A stretch of DNA of 64,000 bases from Streptomyces sp. NBC_01260 (lineage in GTDB: Bacteria; Actinomycetota; Actinomycetes; Streptomycetales; Streptomycetaceae), in assembly GCF_036226405.1 (NCBI RefSeq), contig NZ_CP108464.1, positions 4,836,001 through 4,900,000 on the forward strand. Direction: 5' to 3'. Numbering within the stretch: position 1 is the stretch's first letter; every line of letters starts with the position of its first letter. The notes beneath the pieces are model-generated. The model was not told where the DNA came from and did not search any database. It worked only from the letters and a program-made list of their open reading frames with translations. This document shows positions 24,401 to 33,823 of the stretch, piece after piece. The position numbers and the translations under genes were made by a program.

Positions 24401-27400
24401 CGCTCGGCCCGGTGCCGGTCGGCGTCGCGGGCGAGGTATACATCGCCGGTGACCAGCTGGCCCGTGGCTACGTCGGCCGCAGCGCGATGACAGCCGAGCG
24501 GTTCGTGGCCTGCCCGTATAGCGGTTCGGGCGACCGGATGTACCGCACGGGTGACCTGGCGCGGTGGACCGATGACGGTCAGCTGGTGTTCGCGGGTCGA
24601 TCCGACGAACAGGTGAAGGTCCGCGGCTTCCGCGTGGAGCCAGGCGAAGTCTCTGTCGCACTAGCGGCATCCCCTGAGGTCGCTCAGGTCGCGGTCATTG
24701 CCCGGGAGGATGTGCCGGGCGACAAGCGACTGGTCGCCTACGTGGTCCCGGAAGACGAGGAGACGACTGAAGAACTGCCCTCTCTCGTCAGGGAGTTCGC
24801 CGCCGACCGGCTGCCCGAACACATGGTGCCGTCGGCCGTCGTCGTCCTGGACGAGCTGCCGTTGACGGTGAACGGCAAACTGAACCGCAAGGCCCTGCCC
24901 GCGCCGCACTATGCAACGGCGTCGTCGGGCACGGGCCGAGTCGCCTCCACCCCGCAGGAAGAGATCATTTGCGGGGCCTTCGCGCTGGTTCTCGGCTTGG
25001 AGAGCGTCGGCATGGACGACGACTTCTTCGAGTTGGGAGGGCACTCGCTGCTCGCGACTCGTCTTGTGAGCCGCCTGAGAGCGGTTCTGGGAATGGAGCT
25101 GCCGATCAGAGCGCTGTTCGACGAGCCGACGCCGACCGCGGTCGCCGCGCACCTGGGCAGCGAGGAAACGACCCGAACCATGCTGGCGCCGAAGGAGCGT
25201 CCGGAGCGGATCCCGCTGTCGTACGCGCAGCAGCGGCTTTGGTTCATCGGGCAGCTGGAAGGCCCGAGCTCCACCTACAACATCCCGACGGCACTGCGTC
25301 TGACCGGCAGGCTGGACCAGGACGCGCTGGGCGCGGCTCTGCGGGACATGGTCGAGCGGCACGAGGTGCTGCGCACCGTCTACGCGGTGGCTGCCGACGG
25401 CGAGCCCTACCAGCAGATCCTGGACCCGTCGGAACTGTCGTGGGACCTGCAGGTGGTGGACCTCACCGACTCCGACGGTCCGGTGGATCCGACGGACGCC
25501 GTCGCGCAGGCAACCGGGTACGCCTTCGACCTTGCCGCCGAGGTGCCGATCCGTGCATCGCTGATCGCGGTGGGGCCGGACGAGCACGTCCTGGTGGTCG
25601 TGGTGCACCACATCGCGAGCGACGGCTGGTCGACGGGCCCGTTGGCGCGGGATCTGTCGGCTGCCTACTCGGCGCGATTGGAGGGGCAGGCTCCGGAGTG
25701 GTCTGCGTTGCCGGTTCAGTACGCGGACTATGCGCTGTGGCAGAGGGAGCTGCTGGGTTCGGACGATGATCCGGAGAGTGTGCTGTCCCAGCAGGTGGCG
25801 TACTGGCGTGACGAGCTCGCGGATGTTCCGGATGAGTTGTCACTGCCGCACGACCGTCCTCGTCCGGCAGTCCCGTCGCACCAGGGGCACACCGTGAAGC
25901 TGGACGTCCCGGCTGACGTGCATGGCCGACTCCTGAACCTGGCGCGTGAGCGCGGCGTGACCCCGTTCATGCTGATGCAGGCCGGTCTGGCCGTAACCCT
26001 CTCCAGGATGGGGGCTGGTACGGACGTCCCGATCGGGACCGCGATCGCGGGACGCACCGACGAGTCGCTGGACAACCTGGTCGGATGCTTCCTCAACACC
26101 CTCGTGATTCGAAGCGACTTGTCCGCCAACCCGACGTTCGGCGAACTGTTGCAGCAGGTCCGCGGAACGGGCCTGCGCGCGTTCGCACACCAGGATGTGC
26201 CGTTCGAGCGCCTGGTGGAGGAGCTGGCACCGACCCGCTCGCTGGCGCGCCAGCCGCTCTTCCAGGTCATGCTCACGTTCCAGGACACCCTCGCGATGGC
26301 CAGCACGGATGGTGAGGCCGCGCGTGGCCTGGCCGGGCTGCAGGCGAGTGGGATGCCGATGGGCCAGGCAGGGGCGAAGTTCGACCTCTTCGTGCAGGTG
26401 GGGGAGAAGTTCGACGAGCAGGGTGTCCCTGCGGGCATAGGCGGAATGGTCGTCGGCGCGGCGGATCTCTTCGAGGAATCCACGGTCGAGTGGGCTGTTG
26501 AATGCCTGGTTCGTGTGTTGTCGACGGTGGTCGAGGATCCGTCGATACCCGTGAGTGACGTTGATGTGCTCGGTGAGGGTGAGCGTCGTCGGGTTCTGAC
26601 TGGGTGGAATGACACGGGTGTTGAGGCGTCGGGTCTTTTGACGCCTGGGTTGTTTGAGGCTCAGGTGGCGCGGACGCCGGGCGCGGTGGCGGTGGTCTCG
26701 GATGGTGTCGGGGTTTCGTTTGCGGAGTTGGATGGTCGGGCGAATCGGCTGGCGCATTACCTGAGGTCGCAGGGGATCGGCGGCGAGTCGGTGGTCGGTC
26801 TGTGTCTGCCGCGTGGCGTGGAGACCATCGCCGGGATTTTGGCGGTGTGGAAGGCCGGGGCGGGGTATCTGCCGATCGATCCCGCGCAGCCGGCGGAGCG
26901 GATCGCGTTCATGATGCGTGACAGCCGTGCGGTGTTGACGCTGACGACCGAGGAGATTCTGGATGATCTCCCGGCGGGTCGTCAGCGGCTGGTGGCGGTG
27001 GACGGGACGCTGGTCCAGATGCAGCTGGCGTCTGCTGCGGTGACGGCACCGGACGTCACCGTTGCTGCGGGTCAGTTGGCGTATGTGATCTATACGTCGG
27101 GTTCGACGGGCCGTCCCAAGGGTGTTGCGGTGACGCACGGTGCGTTGGCGAACTACGTCAGCTCGGTTCCGGCTCGTGTCGGATTGGGCGGGTCGGGGGG
27201 CCGGTATGCGGTGCTGCAGGCGCAGGCAACCGACCTGGGCAACACCGTGGTGTTCGCGAGCCTGACCACCGGTGGCGAGCTGCACATCCTCGCGGAGGAG
27301 GCGGTCACCGACCCGGTGGCGGTCGCCTCCTACCTGGCGGAGCAGCGGATCGACTTCCTGAAGGCGGTGCCCTCGCATGTGGCCGCGCTGGGAGCCGCAG

Positions 27401-30400
27401 CGGCGCTGCCGGCGAAGGCGCTGGTGCTGGGCGGTGAGGCGGCCTCGCCGGAGTTGGTCGGTGAGCTGCTGGCGGCGGCGGGCGAGCGGGAGGTGTTCAA
27501 CCATTACGGTCCGACGGAGGCGACGATCGGTGTCGCGACGACACGTCTGACACCGGAGATGGTCGCGTCCGGGGTGGTGCCGGTGGGTACCCCGGTGGCC
27601 AACACTCAGCTCTACGTGCTCGACAGCGCTCTGCAGCCGGTGGCGCCGGGTGTGGTGGGTGACCTGTACATCGCGGGTGCTCAGCTGGCACGGGGCTACG
27701 TGGGGCAGCCAGGCCTGACGGCCGAGCGCTTCATCGCCTGCCCCTTCACCATGGGCGTCCGTATGTACCGGACGGGGGACCGCGCCCGCTGGACGTCGGA
27801 CGGGCAGGTGGTCTTCACGGGCCGAGCCGACGACCAGGTGAAGGTCCGCGGCTTCCGCATCGAGCTGGGCGAGGTGGAATCGGCGCTGGCCGCGCACCCG
27901 CAGCTTGCCCAGGTGGCCGTCACCGTTCGCGAGGACATCCCCGGCGATGTCCGCCTGGTCGCTTACGTCGTCGCCGATGACGAGGACACCGAGACCTCGG
28001 AACTCGCCACGTCGGTACGTGAGTTCGCAGCATCTCGCCTGCCGGAGCACATGGTTCCCTCGGCGGTCGTGGTTCTGGACGCTCTGCCGTTGACGGGCAA
28101 CGGAAAGCTGGACCGCAAGGCCCTGCCCGCCCCCGACTACGCGGCCGCAGCATCGAGCTCGGGCCGAGGCCCGGCGACGGTGCAGGAAGAGATCATCTGC
28201 TCCGGCTTCGCAGAGGTCCTGGGCCTGCCTTCCGTGGCGGTCGACGACGACTTCTTCGCGCTCGGCGGGCACTCGCTGCTCGCCGTGTCGTTGGTGGAGC
28301 AGCTGCGGGCGCGCGGCGTATCCATCTCGGTCCGGGCACTGTTCCAGACGCCGACGCCGGAGGAGCTGGCCACGGTGGCCGCTCCAGGACAAGTGGAGGT
28401 ACCGGCCCGACGGATTCCGGACGGTGCCACCGCGATCACACCTGACATGTTGCCGCTGGTCGACCTTTCGGCCGAAGAGGTTGATCAGGTCGTCGCCCAG
28501 GTGTCAGGGGGTGCGATCAACACGCTGGACGTGTACCCGCTCGCACCGCTGCAGGAAGGCATCTTCTTCCACTACCTGCTGCAGGCCGAGAGTGGCGCGG
28601 ATGTCTACGCCGCCCCCAGGGTCATCGGATTCGACTCGCGGGACAGGCTGGACGCCTTCCTAAAGGCATTGCAGCGCGTGGTCGACCGGCACGACATCTA
28701 CCGCACGTCGATCGTCTGGGAAGGCCTGCGCGAGCCGGTACAGGTCGTCGCGCGCGAAGTGGTGCTGCCGGTCGAGGAGGTCACTCTCGACCCCCAGGGT
28801 CCTGATGTGATCGAGCAGTTGCTGGCGGCGTCCGCGGCGAGGATGGACCTGGTTCGTGCCCCGCTGATCCGGGCGCATGTCACAGCCGAGCCCGGCAGTG
28901 GCCGGTGGCTTGCGCTGCTGCGCATCCACCACCTCGTGCAGGACCACACCACGCAGGATGTGCTCCTGGGTGAGCTGCGCGCGTTCCTGACGGGACGGGA
29001 GCACACACTGCCCGAGCCGCTGCCGTTCCGTGACTTCGTCGCACAGTCCAGGCTTGGTGTGCCGCGCGAGGAGCACGAGCAGTACTTCGCCGAGCTCCTC
29101 GGTGACGTGGAGGAGACCACGGCACCGTACGGACTGCTGGACGTCCATGGCGACGGCAGCGGCGTTGTGCGCGCCCACTTGTCGGTGGAGGACGAAGTCA
29201 GCGTCCGGGTACGTGAGCTGGCACGCTCCCTCGGGGTGAGTGCCGCCACCGTGTTCCACCTCGCGTGGGCGCGAGTGCTCTCCGCGATCAGCGGTCGTGA
29301 CGACGTCGTGTTCGGAACGGTCCTGTTCGGGCGTATGAACGCTGGAGCGGGCGCGGACCGGGTGCCCGGCCTGTTCCTCAACACGCTTCCTGTGCGTGTG
29401 CGGGTCGACTCGACCGGCGTACGCGAGACGCTGGCGGGGCTGAGGGAGCAGTTGGCAGATCTGCTGGTGCACGAGCACGCGCCCTTGGCGCTGGCTCAGC
29501 AGGCGAGCGGAGTGCCGGGCGACAGCCCGCTGTTCACGTCGATCTTCAACTACCGGCACCGCCAGCGGGTGGCTCCTGAGCCGGCCCAGGGGAGCGGGCC
29601 CCGTTCGCAAGGCATCAAGACGGTGTTCACACGGGATGCCACCAACTATCCCGTGGGTGTGGCCGTCGACGATTCCGAGACCGGGTTCGCTCTGACGGTC
29701 GATGCCGTGGTGTCGGTCGACGCGGAGCAGGTGTGCCGACTGCTGCACACATGCCTGGAGAACCTGGTGGCTGCTCTGGAGGACGCCCCGGAGACACGTG
29801 TGTCGGCGGTGGACGTCCTCGGCGACAGCGAGCGGGACCGGCTCGTGAGTGAGTGGAACGACACGGCGACGTCGGATGTCGTGGCCGCGACGGTGCCCGA
29901 CCTGTTCGCGGTCCAGTTGGCACGGACCCCGGACGCGGTGGCGGTAGTGGCCGGAGGCACTGAGGTGTCGTACGCCGAGCTCGACGCTCGTGCCAACCGG
30001 CTGGCTAGGTACTTGGTCCGTCGGGGCATTGGTCCGGAGTCTTTGGTCGGGGTGTGCCTCGAGAGAGGGATCCAGCTGCAAGTGGCGCTGCTGGCCGTGC
30101 TGAAGGCGGGGGGCGCGTATGTGCCGCTGGATCCCGAGCACCCGGCGGAGCGAATCAGCTACGTCGTTCAGGACGCCGGCGTCGGGGTCGTGCTGACCTC
30201 CGAGGCGCTCGACAAGGTGGTGCCCGCGGAGGTGTCGCGGGTGGTGCTCGACGATGTGGCGGTAGCCGCGGAGCTGGCAGCCTTCGACGCTGCGCCGCTG
30301 ACCGGTGATGAGCGGGGCGGGCTGCGGCCGCAGCACCCGGCGTACGTGATCTATACGTCGGGTTCGACGGGCCGCCCCAAGGGTGTGCTTGTCTCGCACG

Positions 30401-32382
30401 TGGGCGCGGCGAGCCTGGTGGCAGGTCATGTGCGATACCTGGGCGTGGGCTCCGGGGCTCGGGTGGCGCAGTTCGCGTCCGCGGCCTTCGACACCTTCGG
30501 CTGGGAGTGGATGATGGCCCTGCTGTCGGGGGCAGCCCTGGTGGTGGTGCCTGCTGACCGGCGCCTCGGCGCTGCTCTGCCGGAGTACTTGACCGAGGAA
30601 GGAGTGACACACGCGACGCTGCCGCCCGCAGTCCTCGCCACCCTCGATGAGGGATCGATCAGTGAGGAGACCGTGCTGGTGGTGGCGGGAGAGGCGTGCC
30701 CGCCCGAGGTGATGGCCCGCTGGGCGCAGGGCCGGGCGTTGTTCAACTCTTACGGCCCGACGGAGACCACGGTCGATGCGACGCTGTGGCGCTGTGACGC
30801 CGATGCAGGGCAGGTCGCCATCGGTTCACCAGTGGTGAACACCCAGGTGTACGTACTGGACGAGAATCTGGCGCCGACACCGGTGGGCGTCGCCGGTGAG
30901 CTGTACGTCGCGGGTGCGGGGCTGGCGCGTGGCTACGTGGGGCGTGCGGGCTTGACCGCCGAGCGGTTCGTGGCGGACCCGTTCGCTGGGGACGGCTCAC
31001 GGCTCTATCGGACCGGGGACCGGGCGCGATGGACGCCGGACGGTCAACTGGTCTTCGCGGGCAGGACGGACGATCAGGTGAAGATCCGTGGCTTCCGGAT
31101 CGAGCCGGGCGAGATCGAGGCGGTGCTCGCCATGCAGGCACAGCTGAGCCAGGCCTCGGTCATCGCACGTGAGGACGCCCCGGGAGACGTGCGCCTGGTC
31201 GCCTACGTCGTTCCGTCCGACCGGGACGTCGAGCCTGGCGTGCTGGCCGGTGCTGTACGGGAGTTCGCGGCCGAATGGCTGCCTCAGTACATGGTGCCGT
31301 CCGCCGTGGTCGTCCTGGACGCGCTGCCGTTGACGGTGAACGGCAAGTTGGACCGTCGAGCCCTGCCGGCGCCGCAGCACACTGCCGGGCCCGCTGGTGA
31401 ACGTTCGGGCAGCCGCGGCCCCGCCGGCGTGCTGGAAGAGTCCGTGTGCGAGGCATTCGCCCAGGTGCTCGGGATTCCGTCGGTCGGGGTGGACGACGAC
31501 TTCTTCGCACTGGGCGGGCATTCCTTGCTCGCGGTGTCGCTGATGGAGCTTCTGCGGACCAGGGGAGTCTCCGTGACCATGCGGGACCTGATCATGAACC
31601 CGACACCGGCGCGGCTGATGAGCACGCTGAACCTGTCGTCCGTCCAGGACGCGCTCGGCGGACTCCTGCCGATCCGGACAGGTGGCACGAAGCCCGCCTT
31701 CTTCTTCGTCCACCCAGGAGGCGGACTGAGTTGGTGCTACCTGCCGTTTGCCCGGTACATCCCGGAGGACTATCCGCTGTACGGCCTCCAGGCCCAAGGG
31801 CTCGACGGAACGGCCGAGTTCGTGGGCTCCGTCAAGGACATGGCCGCGGAGTACGTGCGTCAACTTCGCTCCGTGCAGGAGTCCGGGCCCTACCACCTGG
31901 TGGGCTGGTCCTTCGGCGGAACTCCGGCGCACGAGATCGCGGTTCAACTGCGGGCGGAGGGCGAGCAGGTGTCCTTGATCCTCATGGATGCCTACCCGCC
32001 GATGGCAACCGGCAGCTCCGATGTCCGTTCCGGTGACGCACAGCCCGGTGACGACGCCGGACTGGCGGACAGGATCCGTGCCGAGCTGGGGCACCTGCTC
32101 GGTGGCTTCTCGGACGAGGAGCTCAAGCTCATGGCGCGTGCGTACCACAACAACGCGGCGATCAAGGATGAGCACGAGTTCGGTCGATTCGATGGGGACG
32201 CACTGCTCCTCGTCGCAGAGGAGGGCAAGCCGGCAGGTATCTCGCACACTGCTCCGTGGGAGCCCTTCATCGAACGCCGGATCTCCGTGGTCTGCCTGCC
32301 CTGCGAGCACTCCAACATGGTCATGCCCGACATGTTGGCGATGGCATGGGAGGCCATCTCGGATTGGCTGCGCCGAGACTAG
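12343..32382 (+). CDS. NRPS subunit, six modules plus thioesterase
   Basis: A 6679-residue nonribosomal peptide synthetase that finishes and releases the peptide. Domain order: C-A-PCP, dualC-A-PCP, C-A-PCP, dualC-A-PCP, C-A-PCP, dualC-A-PCP-TE. The start is the ATG at 12343, which overlaps the previous stop (TGATG) with AGGAGG 8 bases upstream. Pockets by eye give unknown, Asn, arylglycine-like, arylglycine-like, Asp, aromatic. The dual C domains sit before modules 6, 8 and 10, so residues 5, 7 and 9 are inferred to be D. The first C domain has HHIASDA instead of HHxxxDG. The TE has GWSFGG. Blocks of modules 6 and 8 are identical at DNA level, a sign of recent internal recombination. A strong hairpin follows the stop. 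Confidence 0.97.
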   Translation: MIPLSFAQRRLWFLAKLEGPSATYNSPNVLRLTGTLNREALEAAFRDVIGRHEVLRTVFPETDGEPYQRVLSLDEADFELTVAEVAPGELTDTVAASARYSFDLGTEIPLRAWLFATGPDEHVLMVVVHHIASDAWSWGPLARDLAAAYAARCEGGQHEWKPLPVQYADYTLWQRELLGDASDPESVMSRQLAYWRAALAEIPEELTLPADRPRPAVASHRGHTVPLEVPAEVHERLVRVARDRGMTLFMLMQAAMAVTLNRVGAGTDIPIGSAIAGRTDKALDDLVGFFVNTLVIRTDLSGDPTFDDVLDRVREAGVGAFEHQDVPFERLVEELAPVRSLSRHPLFQVMLTVQNAGSSSLSLSGLQAEGLSAGGSAAKFDLEMWVGERFGPQSAPAGLRGALIASEDLFDVESAERVARRWARVIEALAADPRTRLSEIDVLDAGERDRLLTEWNDTAIEVADAMLPELFAAQVARTPDAVAVVSQGAEVSYTELDARANRLARLLVGRGVRRESVVGVVLERGVDTVVALLAVLKAGGVYLPVDPEYPSDRIAYMLKDSATVAVLVSEATDSLVPHSVASVVLDSPETVEALAALSPADTDGWAKPLPGNSAYVIYTSGSTGRPKGVVARHEGLSNLYAFHHSKVMPQRSGRMKVASTYSFSFDTSWEGLLWMVAGHELHVISDDVRRDASAMVRHVAEHGINVLDLTPTYAEQLVAQGLLDNPESRPGLIVLGGEAAGSALWERMRGAEGTQVLNVYGPTESTVDALWFDAADSERPLVGRPVANTRAYVLDHRLQPAAEGTVGELYLAGAGLARGYLGRADLTGERFVACPFEAGVRMYRTGDLVRWDREGRLEYLGRADDQVKIRGFRIEPGEIQTLLTSHPSVAQAAAVVSRAWTNGDLRLVAYVVPSDDQDAVDGAALSEAVRAFAAERVPQYMVPAAVIVLDALPLTVNGKLDREALPAPDFAAIAGTGRGPATVQEEILCQTFAEVLGLPSVGVDGDFFALGGHSLLAVSLVERLRGRGVSVSVRALFQTPTPAGLAAAAGPAEVTVPPNLIPAGAAEITPDMLPLVDLSPEEIERIVAQVPGGAANVADVYPLASLQEGMFFHYLLQADSDVDVYASPRVVGFESRGRLDAFLAALQRVVDRHDIYRTAIVWEGVREPVQVVVREAVLPVEEVVLEDQGSDAVEQLLDVCGSRMDMGSAPLIRVHVTAEPGGNRWLALLRIHHLVQDHTTQDVLLAELRAFLTGREESLPEPLPFRNFVAQARLGVSREEHERYFAGLLGDVEETTAPYGLLDVHGDGSGVERARMLVDDAVAEQIRDLAGSLGGSAATVFHLAWARVLSALSGRDDVVFGTVLFGRMNAGIGADRVPGLFINTLPVRVRAGASGVGESLSGLREQLAELLVHEHAPLALAQQASGVQGDSPLFTSIFNYRYSNNAQAGTGQQTDAGAEGISTVFTRDVTNYPVSVAVDDRGIGFGLTVDSVGPADPEQVCRLLHTCVENLVAALSGNSESRMSAVDVLDAGERERVLAEWNDTRVETACSTVPELFAGQVVRSADAVAVVSGGVGVSFAELDGRASRLAHYLRSQGVGAQSVVGLCLPRGVVMVEAILGVWRAGAAYVPLDPEYPADRLAFMLADSRASVLIGTGEVLDDLPVGRIRTLDLDDPMVVGALAVQPTTAPELALHRDELAYVMYTSGSTGVSKGVAVTHGGLANYVTWAAQAYGMEEGGGGAALHSSLAFDLTVTSVLVPLVSGSAVVVSEAGGAEGLAELVRNHDEFGLVKVVPGHLPLLAETLSAAEVENAARRLVVGGEALPGADVSAWLERVPRSVVINEYGPTETVVGCCIFEVTVGDAVGEVVPIGRPVANTQLYVLDGQLQPVPVGVAGELYIAGDQLARGYAGRAGLTSERFIACPFETGTRMYRSGDLARWSADGQLVFLGRADEQVKIRGFRVEPGEVQGVLVGHRAVAQAAVVAREDLPGDKRLVAYVVPADEENADELAALVEEFAAERLPEHMVPSAVAVLNALPLTVNGKLDRKALPAPDYAAGSSGARRGPVTLQEEILCGAFAQVLGLESVGVDDDFFELGGHSLLATRLSSRVRAVLGVELPMRALFDAPTPAGVAARLGAEGTARTALAPMQRPERVPLSYAQQRLWFIGQLEGPSATYNIPMTLRLTGALNRTALEDALRDIIGRHEVLRTVFPAFDGRPCQRILPVEESGFGLTVTSVTQEGLTDALADAMGLGFDLAAEIPLRATLFEVTPDESVLLLLVHHIAGDGWATAPLARDLTLAYAARVEGRVPEWTPLPVQYADYALWQRELLGEENDEGSLLSAQVGYWREVLSDLPQELELPFDKPRPAVASHQGHRVPLDLSAELHARLLEVARAEGVTVFMVLQAALAALLSRLGAGTDIPIGSATAGRTDEALDDLVGSFVNTLVIRTDLSGDPTFTELLSRVRESGLGAYAHQDVPFERLVEELAPDRSLARHPLFQIMLTLQNNARAVLDMPGVRAGGLPAGTGGQTGATSVKFDLEVTAAETFDAEGAPAGLRGAIVAAADLFDTESVERFVTRWARVLEALAGDPSLRLSTVDVLGDAERRQIEEWNDTARTLPDALVPELFAQRAAADPTAVAVVCDGVEVSYAELEERSNRLAHYLRAQGVGSRSVVGLCLPRGVDIVVALFGVWKAGAAYVPLDPEYPSDRLAFMLADSEVDVLVGIGGSTAELSAAHVVMLDDPEVLAALAAAPTTAPEITLVPKQLAYVIYTSGSTGRPKGVQATHGGLTNLAVALGPVLGAAPGVPVLQFASFSFDASVLDVAVTLVAGGTLVVAAPAERSDTELLVGMVRDAGVRSTSVVPSLLGVLEPGELPDVSTILVGAEPIGVQQADAWARGRRLVNTYGPTEATVMVTTGVVDPGCGPVVPMGAPIANTRLFVLDDSLNPVPAGVAGGLYLAGAGLAQGYARRPDLTAERFVACPFGTPGERMYHTGDRARWTDDGQLVFAGRADEQLKIRGFRIEPGEIAEVLAGHPEVAQAVVLPVEDSAGEQQLIAYAVPSGQDADTGSLVGELRGFATGKLPGYMVPAAIVLIDAVPLTSNGKLDRAALPAPDFAAAAGAGRAPATVQEEIICGVFAEVLGLPEVGVDDGFFALGGHSLLAVSLVERLRGRGVSVSVRALFQTPTPAGLAAAAGPEHVVVPQNGIPDGAQEITPEMLPLVDLTAEEIARVVAGVEGGAANIADVYPLAPLQEGFLFHHLLADGGDDTYAIPTVLGFDSRDRLDALLEALQRVVARHDIYRTAIVWEGLREPAQVVVRQAVLPIQEVVLDCHGTAPAQQLMAAAGVGMDLSRAPLIDVHTAAEPNGDGWLALIRIHHLVQDHTTQEALLGELRAFLSGQGDSLSEPLPFRNFVAQARLGVSREEHERYFAELLGDVEETTAPYGLLDVLSGGADAERALLLLDGELARQVRQLASRLGVSAATVFHLAWARVLATVSGRDDVVFGTVLFGRMNAGEGADRVQGPFLNTLPVRVRVDTTGVGESLSGLREQLAELLVHEHAPLALAQQASGVQGDSPLFTSIFNYRHRHSATDGADEARGTESQGIRTVFTRDITNYPVSVAVDDTTAGFVLKVGAVAPVDPEQMCKLLYTCVENLVVALEQAPETGMSAVDVLDADERDQVLTEWNDTEADIETALLPELFAGQVVRSADAVAVVSGGVGVSFAELDGRASRLAHYLRSQGVGAQSVVGLCLPRGVVMVEAILGVWRAGAAYVPLDPEYPADRLAFMLADSRASVLIGTGEVLDDLPVGRIRTLDLDDPMVVGALAVQPTTAPELALHRDELAYVMYTSGSTGRPKGVQVTHGAMANLAVTAGPNLGAVAGARLLQFASFSFDASVLDVAATLAAGATLVVANEAERADTGLLVSMIREQGVQAVNVPPPLLGVLDPTALPDVTTVQVGAEAIPVEQAARWSSGRRLVHAYGPTESTVMVTGGFVDGSGPVVPMGSPIANTKVFVLDGSLGPVPVGVAGEVYIAGDQLARGYVGRSAMTAERFVACPYSGSGDRMYRTGDLARWTDDGQLVFAGRSDEQVKVRGFRVEPGEVSVALAASPEVAQVAVIAREDVPGDKRLVAYVVPEDEETTEELPSLVREFAADRLPEHMVPSAVVVLDELPLTVNGKLNRKALPAPHYATASSGTGRVASTPQEEIICGAFALVLGLESVGMDDDFFELGGHSLLATRLVSRLRAVLGMELPIRALFDEPTPTAVAAHLGSEETTRTMLAPKERPERIPLSYAQQRLWFIGQLEGPSSTYNIPTALRLTGRLDQDALGAALRDMVERHEVLRTVYAVAADGEPYQQILDPSELSWDLQVVDLTDSDGPVDPTDAVAQATGYAFDLAAEVPIRASLIAVGPDEHVLVVVVHHIASDGWSTGPLARDLSAAYSARLEGQAPEWSALPVQYADYALWQRELLGSDDDPESVLSQQVAYWRDELADVPDELSLPHDRPRPAVPSHQGHTVKLDVPADVHGRLLNLARERGVTPFMLMQAGLAVTLSRMGAGTDVPIGTAIAGRTDESLDNLVGCFLNTLVIRSDLSANPTFGELLQQVRGTGLRAFAHQDVPFERLVEELAPTRSLARQPLFQVMLTFQDTLAMASTDGEAARGLAGLQASGMPMGQAGAKFDLFVQVGEKFDEQGVPAGIGGMVVGAADLFEESTVEWAVECLVRVLSTVVEDPSIPVSDVDVLGEGERRRVLTGWNDTGVEASGLLTPGLFEAQVARTPGAVAVVSDGVGVSFAELDGRANRLAHYLRSQGIGGESVVGLCLPRGVETIAGILAVWKAGAGYLPIDPAQPAERIAFMMRDSRAVLTLTTEEILDDLPAGRQRLVAVDGTLVQMQLASAAVTAPDVTVAAGQLAYVIYTSGSTGRPKGVAVTHGALANYVSSVPARVGLGGSGGRYAVLQAQATDLGNTVVFASLTTGGELHILAEEAVTDPVAVASYLAEQRIDFLKAVPSHVAALGAAAALPAKALVLGGEAASPELVGELLAAAGEREVFNHYGPTEATIGVATTRLTPEMVASGVVPVGTPVANTQLYVLDSALQPVAPGVVGDLYIAGAQLARGYVGQPGLTAERFIACPFTMGVRMYRTGDRARWTSDGQVVFTGRADDQVKVRGFRIELGEVESALAAHPQLAQVAVTVREDIPGDVRLVAYVVADDEDTETSELATSVREFAASRLPEHMVPSAVVVLDALPLTGNGKLDRKALPAPDYAAAASSSGRGPATVQEEIICSGFAEVLGLPSVAVDDDFFALGGHSLLAVSLVEQLRARGVSISVRALFQTPTPEELATVAAPGQVEVPARRIPDGATAITPDMLPLVDLSAEEVDQVVAQVSGGAINTLDVYPLAPLQEGIFFHYLLQAESGADVYAAPRVIGFDSRDRLDAFLKALQRVVDRHDIYRTSIVWEGLREPVQVVAREVVLPVEEVTLDPQGPDVIEQLLAASAARMDLVRAPLIRAHVTAEPGSGRWLALLRIHHLVQDHTTQDVLLGELRAFLTGREHTLPEPLPFRDFVAQSRLGVPREEHEQYFAELLGDVEETTAPYGLLDVHGDGSGVVRAHLSVEDEVSVRVRELARSLGVSAATVFHLAWARVLSAISGRDDVVFGTVLFGRMNAGAGADRVPGLFLNTLPVRVRVDSTGVRETLAGLREQLADLLVHEHAPLALAQQASGVPGDSPLFTSIFNYRHRQRVAPEPAQGSGPRSQGIKTVFTRDATNYPVGVAVDDSETGFALTVDAVVSVDAEQVCRLLHTCLENLVAALEDAPETRVSAVDVLGDSERDRLVSEWNDTATSDVVAATVPDLFAVQLARTPDAVAVVAGGTEVSYAELDARANRLARYLVRRGIGPESLVGVCLERGIQLQVALLAVLKAGGAYVPLDPEHPAERISYVVQDAGVGVVLTSEALDKVVPAEVSRVVLDDVAVAAELAAFDAAPLTGDERGGLRPQHPAYVIYTSGSTGRPKGVLVSHVGAASLVAGHVRYLGVGSGARVAQFASAAFDTFGWEWMMALLSGAALVVVPADRRLGAALPEYLTEEGVTHATLPPAVLATLDEGSISEETVLVVAGEACPPEVMARWAQGRALFNSYGPTETTVDATLWRCDADAGQVAIGSPVVNTQVYVLDENLAPTPVGVAGELYVAGAGLARGYVGRAGLTAERFVADPFAGDGSRLYRTGDRARWTPDGQLVFAGRTDDQVKIRGFRIEPGEIEAVLAMQAQLSQASVIAREDAPGDVRLVAYVVPSDRDVEPGVLAGAVREFAAEWLPQYMVPSAVVVLDALPLTVNGKLDRRALPAPQHTAGPAGERSGSRGPAGVLEESVCEAFAQVLGIPSVGVDDDFFALGGHSLLAVSLMELLRTRGVSVTMRDLIMNPTPARLMSTLNLSSVQDALGGLLPIRTGGTKPAFFFVHPGGGLSWCYLPFARYIPEDYPLYGLQAQGLDGTAEFVGSVKDMAAEYVRQLRSVQESGPYHLVGWSFGGTPAHEIAVQLRAEGEQVSLILMDAYPPMATGSSDVRSGDAQPGDDAGLADRIRAELGHLLGGFSDEELKLMARAYHNNAAIKDEHEFGRFDGDALLLVAEEGKPAGISHTAPWEPFIERRISVVCLPCEHSNMVMPDMLAMAWEAISDWLRRD
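15540..18750 (+). other. NRPS module 6 (dual C-A-PCP), predicted Asn
   Basis: The dual-type C begins with a YPLASLQEG motif. Its epimerisation-type N-terminal motif is degenerate (HYLLQADSD instead of HHLxxxxGD), and the central motif is HHLVQDH. The A core is FDLTVTS, and the pocket D-L-T-K-V-G-E-V-G is a standard Asn code. The PCP has [10 protein letters not shown]. Bases 17002-17465 are identical to part of module 8. A CmlA-type hydroxylase encoded in the cluster could act on this carrier-bound Asn (inference). Confidence 0.85.
18790..21930 (+). other. NRPS module 7 (C-A-PCP), arylglycine-like A domain
   Basis: The C domain has HHIAGDG near 19183. The A core is FDASVLD, and the pocket reads D-A-L-S-L-G-T-V-M. 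It resembles module 8 and no common proteinogenic code that I know. Because the cluster encodes complete Hpg and Dpg supply, an arylglycine (Dpg more likely) is inferred. The PCP is the [10 protein letters not shown] type and precedes a dual C, so a D residue is expected. Confidence 0.6.
21960..25160 (+). other. NRPS module 8 (dual C-A-PCP), arylglycine-like A domain
   Basis: The dual C has the intact N-terminal motif HHLLADGGD at 22117-22143 (consensus HHI/LxxxxGD) plus HHLVQDH. The A core is FDASVLD, and the pocket D-A-L-N-Q-G-A-V-M is related to module 7. The N-terminal part of A (23437-23900) is base-for-base the same as in module 6, so the two A domains share a swapped N-subdomain. The PCP is the LLATRL type. 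Confidence 0.6.
25200..28370 (+). other. NRPS module 9 (C-A-PCP), predicted Asp
   Basis: The C domain has HHIASDG near 25606. The A pocket D-L-T-K-V-G-H-I-G gives Asp. The module is closely related to module 3 across C-A, including long near-identical DNA runs. The PCP is of the [10 protein letters not shown] type and feeds a dual C, so D-Asp is inferred. Confidence 0.86.
28420..31640 (+). other. NRPS module 10 (dual C-A-PCP), aromatic-like A domain
   Basis: The dual C has a degenerate N-terminal motif, HYLLQAESG. The A core is FDTFGWEW, and the pocket D-T-W-T-V-A-S-V-D partly resembles Phe/Trp codes (GrsA Phe reads D-A-W-T-I-A-A-I-C). An aromatic residue is a tentative call. The PCP is followed directly by the thioesterase. 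Confidence 0.6.
31660..32379 (+). other. Type I thioesterase domain of the terminal module
   Basis: An alpha/beta hydrolase release domain. It starts around FFFVHPGGG; the nucleophile motif is GWSFGG, with its Ser codon near 31909. It should hydrolyse or cyclise the finished chain from PCP10. Sequence alone does not separate linear release from macrocyclisation. Confidence 0.9.
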
Positions 32383-32400
32383 GAACGACCTGAGCCAAGC

Positions 32401-32437
32401 GAGGCCTCGTCTGAACATGCAGGTCAGACGGGGCCTC
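32401..32437 (+). terminator. Terminator-like hairpin after NRPS operon
   Basis: Arms of 14 bases at 32401-32414 and 32424-32437 pair with a single G-T wobble around a 9-base loop. The hairpin starts 19 bases after the NRPS stop. Confidence 0.75.
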
Positions 32438-32499
32438 TTGGCGTCCGAGCACTGCTGGTCCTCATCTCCTCAACAGTCCCTTGGGGCTGGCAATCTATT

Positions 32500-32517
32500 G
32501 TGCTAGGGTCCTAGTAC
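32500..32517. promoter_or_regulatory. Palindromic operator before GntR/ABC operon
   Basis: GTGCTAGG, 2 bases, CCTAGTAC: the arms match at 7 of 8 positions. It sits immediately upstream of the AAGGAGG (32518-32524) of the GntR gene, as expected for an autorepressor site of YtrA-type GntR proteins. A repressor bound here would block transcription of the whole three-gene operon. Confidence 0.65.
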
Positions 32518-32534
32518 AAGGAGGTGGAGATGCC

Positions 32535-32924
32535 TTGATCGACTTTCATCTGGATGTCCAAACCGGCGTGTCGCCGTACGCTCAGCTGGTTCAGCAGGTC
32601 CGACAGGCCCTGCGGCTAGGTCTGTTGGACGTCGGGGACCAGTTGCCGACGGTCAAGGAAGTCGTGGCCAAGGTGGCGATCAACCCCAATACGGTCCTCA
32701 AGGCCTATCGAGAACTTGAGCATGAGGGCCTGGTGTCCCCCCGCCCGGGAGTGGGGACTTTCGTAACCCGCACTCTCACCGACGATTCACTTCCCGCTCA
32801 TGAACCTCTTCGGCAGGAATTGCAGCAGTGGCTCGAGAAGGCACACCGTGCGGGGCTTGATACGGACAGTATCGAAGCCCTCTTTATGACCACATTCCGA
32901 ACTTCCGTAAAGGTGAGGAAATGA
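32535..32924 (+). CDS. GntR family (YtrA-type) transcriptional regulator
   Basis: A short GntR protein of 129 residues: an N-terminal winged helix (SPYAQLVQQVRQAL, then LPTVKEVVAK and NPNTVLKAYRELE) with only a small C-terminal tail. This is the architecture of the YtrA subfamily, which controls adjacent ABC genes. The start is taken as TTG at 32535 because AAGGAGG lies 10 bases upstream; the earlier in-frame ATG at 32481 would overlap the palindromic operator and has no such site. The stop overlaps the ATPase start (ATGA). It probably represses this ABC operon in response to cell-envelope or antibiotic stress. A role in self-resistance to the peptide is inferred from position only. Confidence 0.85.
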   Translation: MIDFHLDVQTGVSPYAQLVQQVRQALRLGLLDVGDQLPTVKEVVAKVAINPNTVLKAYRELEHEGLVSPRPGVGTFVTRTLTDDSLPAHEPLRQELQQWLEKAHRAGLDTDSIEALFMTTFRTSVKVRK

Positions 32925-33823
32925 CGCTTGTCCTTGAGGCTGACGGCCTCGGTAAGAAGTACGGCCGCCATCAGGCGCTGGCCGACTGCAACCTCAAGAT
33001 TCCAGTCGGCCGGGTCATCGGCCTCGTTGGTCCCAACGGAGCTGGCAAGTCCACGCTTCTCGGGCTGACGTGCGGGATGATCAAGCCAACCGACGGAACC
33101 ATCAAGGTTCTTGGCAGTGAGCCGACGGATAGTTCGGAACAGCTGGCGCGTGTTGGTTTCGTGGCCCAGGACACTCCGGTCTACGCGAACCTGACCGTTG
33201 CTGAACACCTTCGACTGGGCGCGAAGTTGAACCCGCGCTGGGACCAGTCGTTGGCGGAGCGGCGAATCCAGCAGCTCAATCTCGGGCTCGACCAGAAGGC
33301 CGGGGGGCTTTCAGGTGGGCAGCGCGCGCAGCTCGCGCTCACCGTTGCCGCCGCCAAGCGGCCGGAGCTGCTCATCTTCGACGAGCCGGTCGCCGCATTG
33401 GATCCGCTGGCTCGCAGGGGGTTCCTGCAGAACCTGATGGAATTCGTGGCCGAACTCGAGGCCAGCGTCATGCTCTCCTCGCACCTGCTCGGCGACTTGG
33501 AGCGGGTCTGCGACTACCTCATCGTCATGGGATCGGGCCGCGTGCAGATGGCGGGGGAGGCCGATGACCTGGTGGCCAGCCACTACCGGCTCGTGGGAGC
33601 TCCCGGCGACTTTGATGACCTGCCCTCGACGATCGAGGTCATCCAGGCGGACAACACCGCTCGCCAGAGCACGCTGATCGTGCACTCACCAGGCCCGATT
33701 CCCTACTCGATCTCGGGAGCGACGCACCTCGATCTCGAGGACATCATCCTCGCTTACATGAGCCGCGCCGCGAACGCTTCCCTGACTGGAACGACGCCGA
33801 AGACTCTGGAGGCTCAGCGATGA
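32921..33823 (+). CDS. ABC transporter ATP-binding protein
   Basis: A cytosolic ATPase of 300 residues that powers the membrane partner encoded next. Walker A is GPNGAGKST, near residue 34; the signature is LSGGQRAQLALT; Walker B is LLIFDEPVAALDP, followed by an H-loop in MLSSHLLGDLERV. The C-terminal 80 residues form the extra domain typical of ABC-2 type ATPases. It is coupled by ATGA overlaps to both the GntR gene before it and the permease after it, so all three genes are one translational unit. The arrangement is common for antibiotic-responsive YtrA operons. The substrate cannot be read from the sequence. Confidence 0.92.
   Translation: MTLVLEADGLGKKYGRHQALADCNLKIPVGRVIGLVGPNGAGKSTLLGLTCGMIKPTDGTIKVLGSEPTDSSEQLARVGFVAQDTPVYANLTVAEHLRLGAKLNPRWDQSLAERRIQQLNLGLDQKAGGLSGGQRAQLALTVAAAKRPELLIFDEPVAALDPLARRGFLQNLMEFVAELEASVMLSSHLLGDLERVCDYLIVMGSGRVQMAGEADDLVASHYRLVGAPGDFDDLPSTIEVIQADNTARQSTLIVHSPGPIPYSISGATHLDLEDIILAYMSRAANASLTGTTPKTLEAQR

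Noticed and set aside
2..32382. Free-standing epimerisation domains
   Set aside because: None found. The [13 protein letters not shown] domains are followed directly by A domains and carry full condensation architecture, so they are dual C domains, not E.
2..32382. Feglymycin or glycopeptide synthetase
   Set aside because: Feglymycin ends in Phe-Asp and glycopeptide synthetases end in an X-TE arrangement with a heptapeptide. The Ser-Asp-Asp and late D-Asp modules here fit neither.
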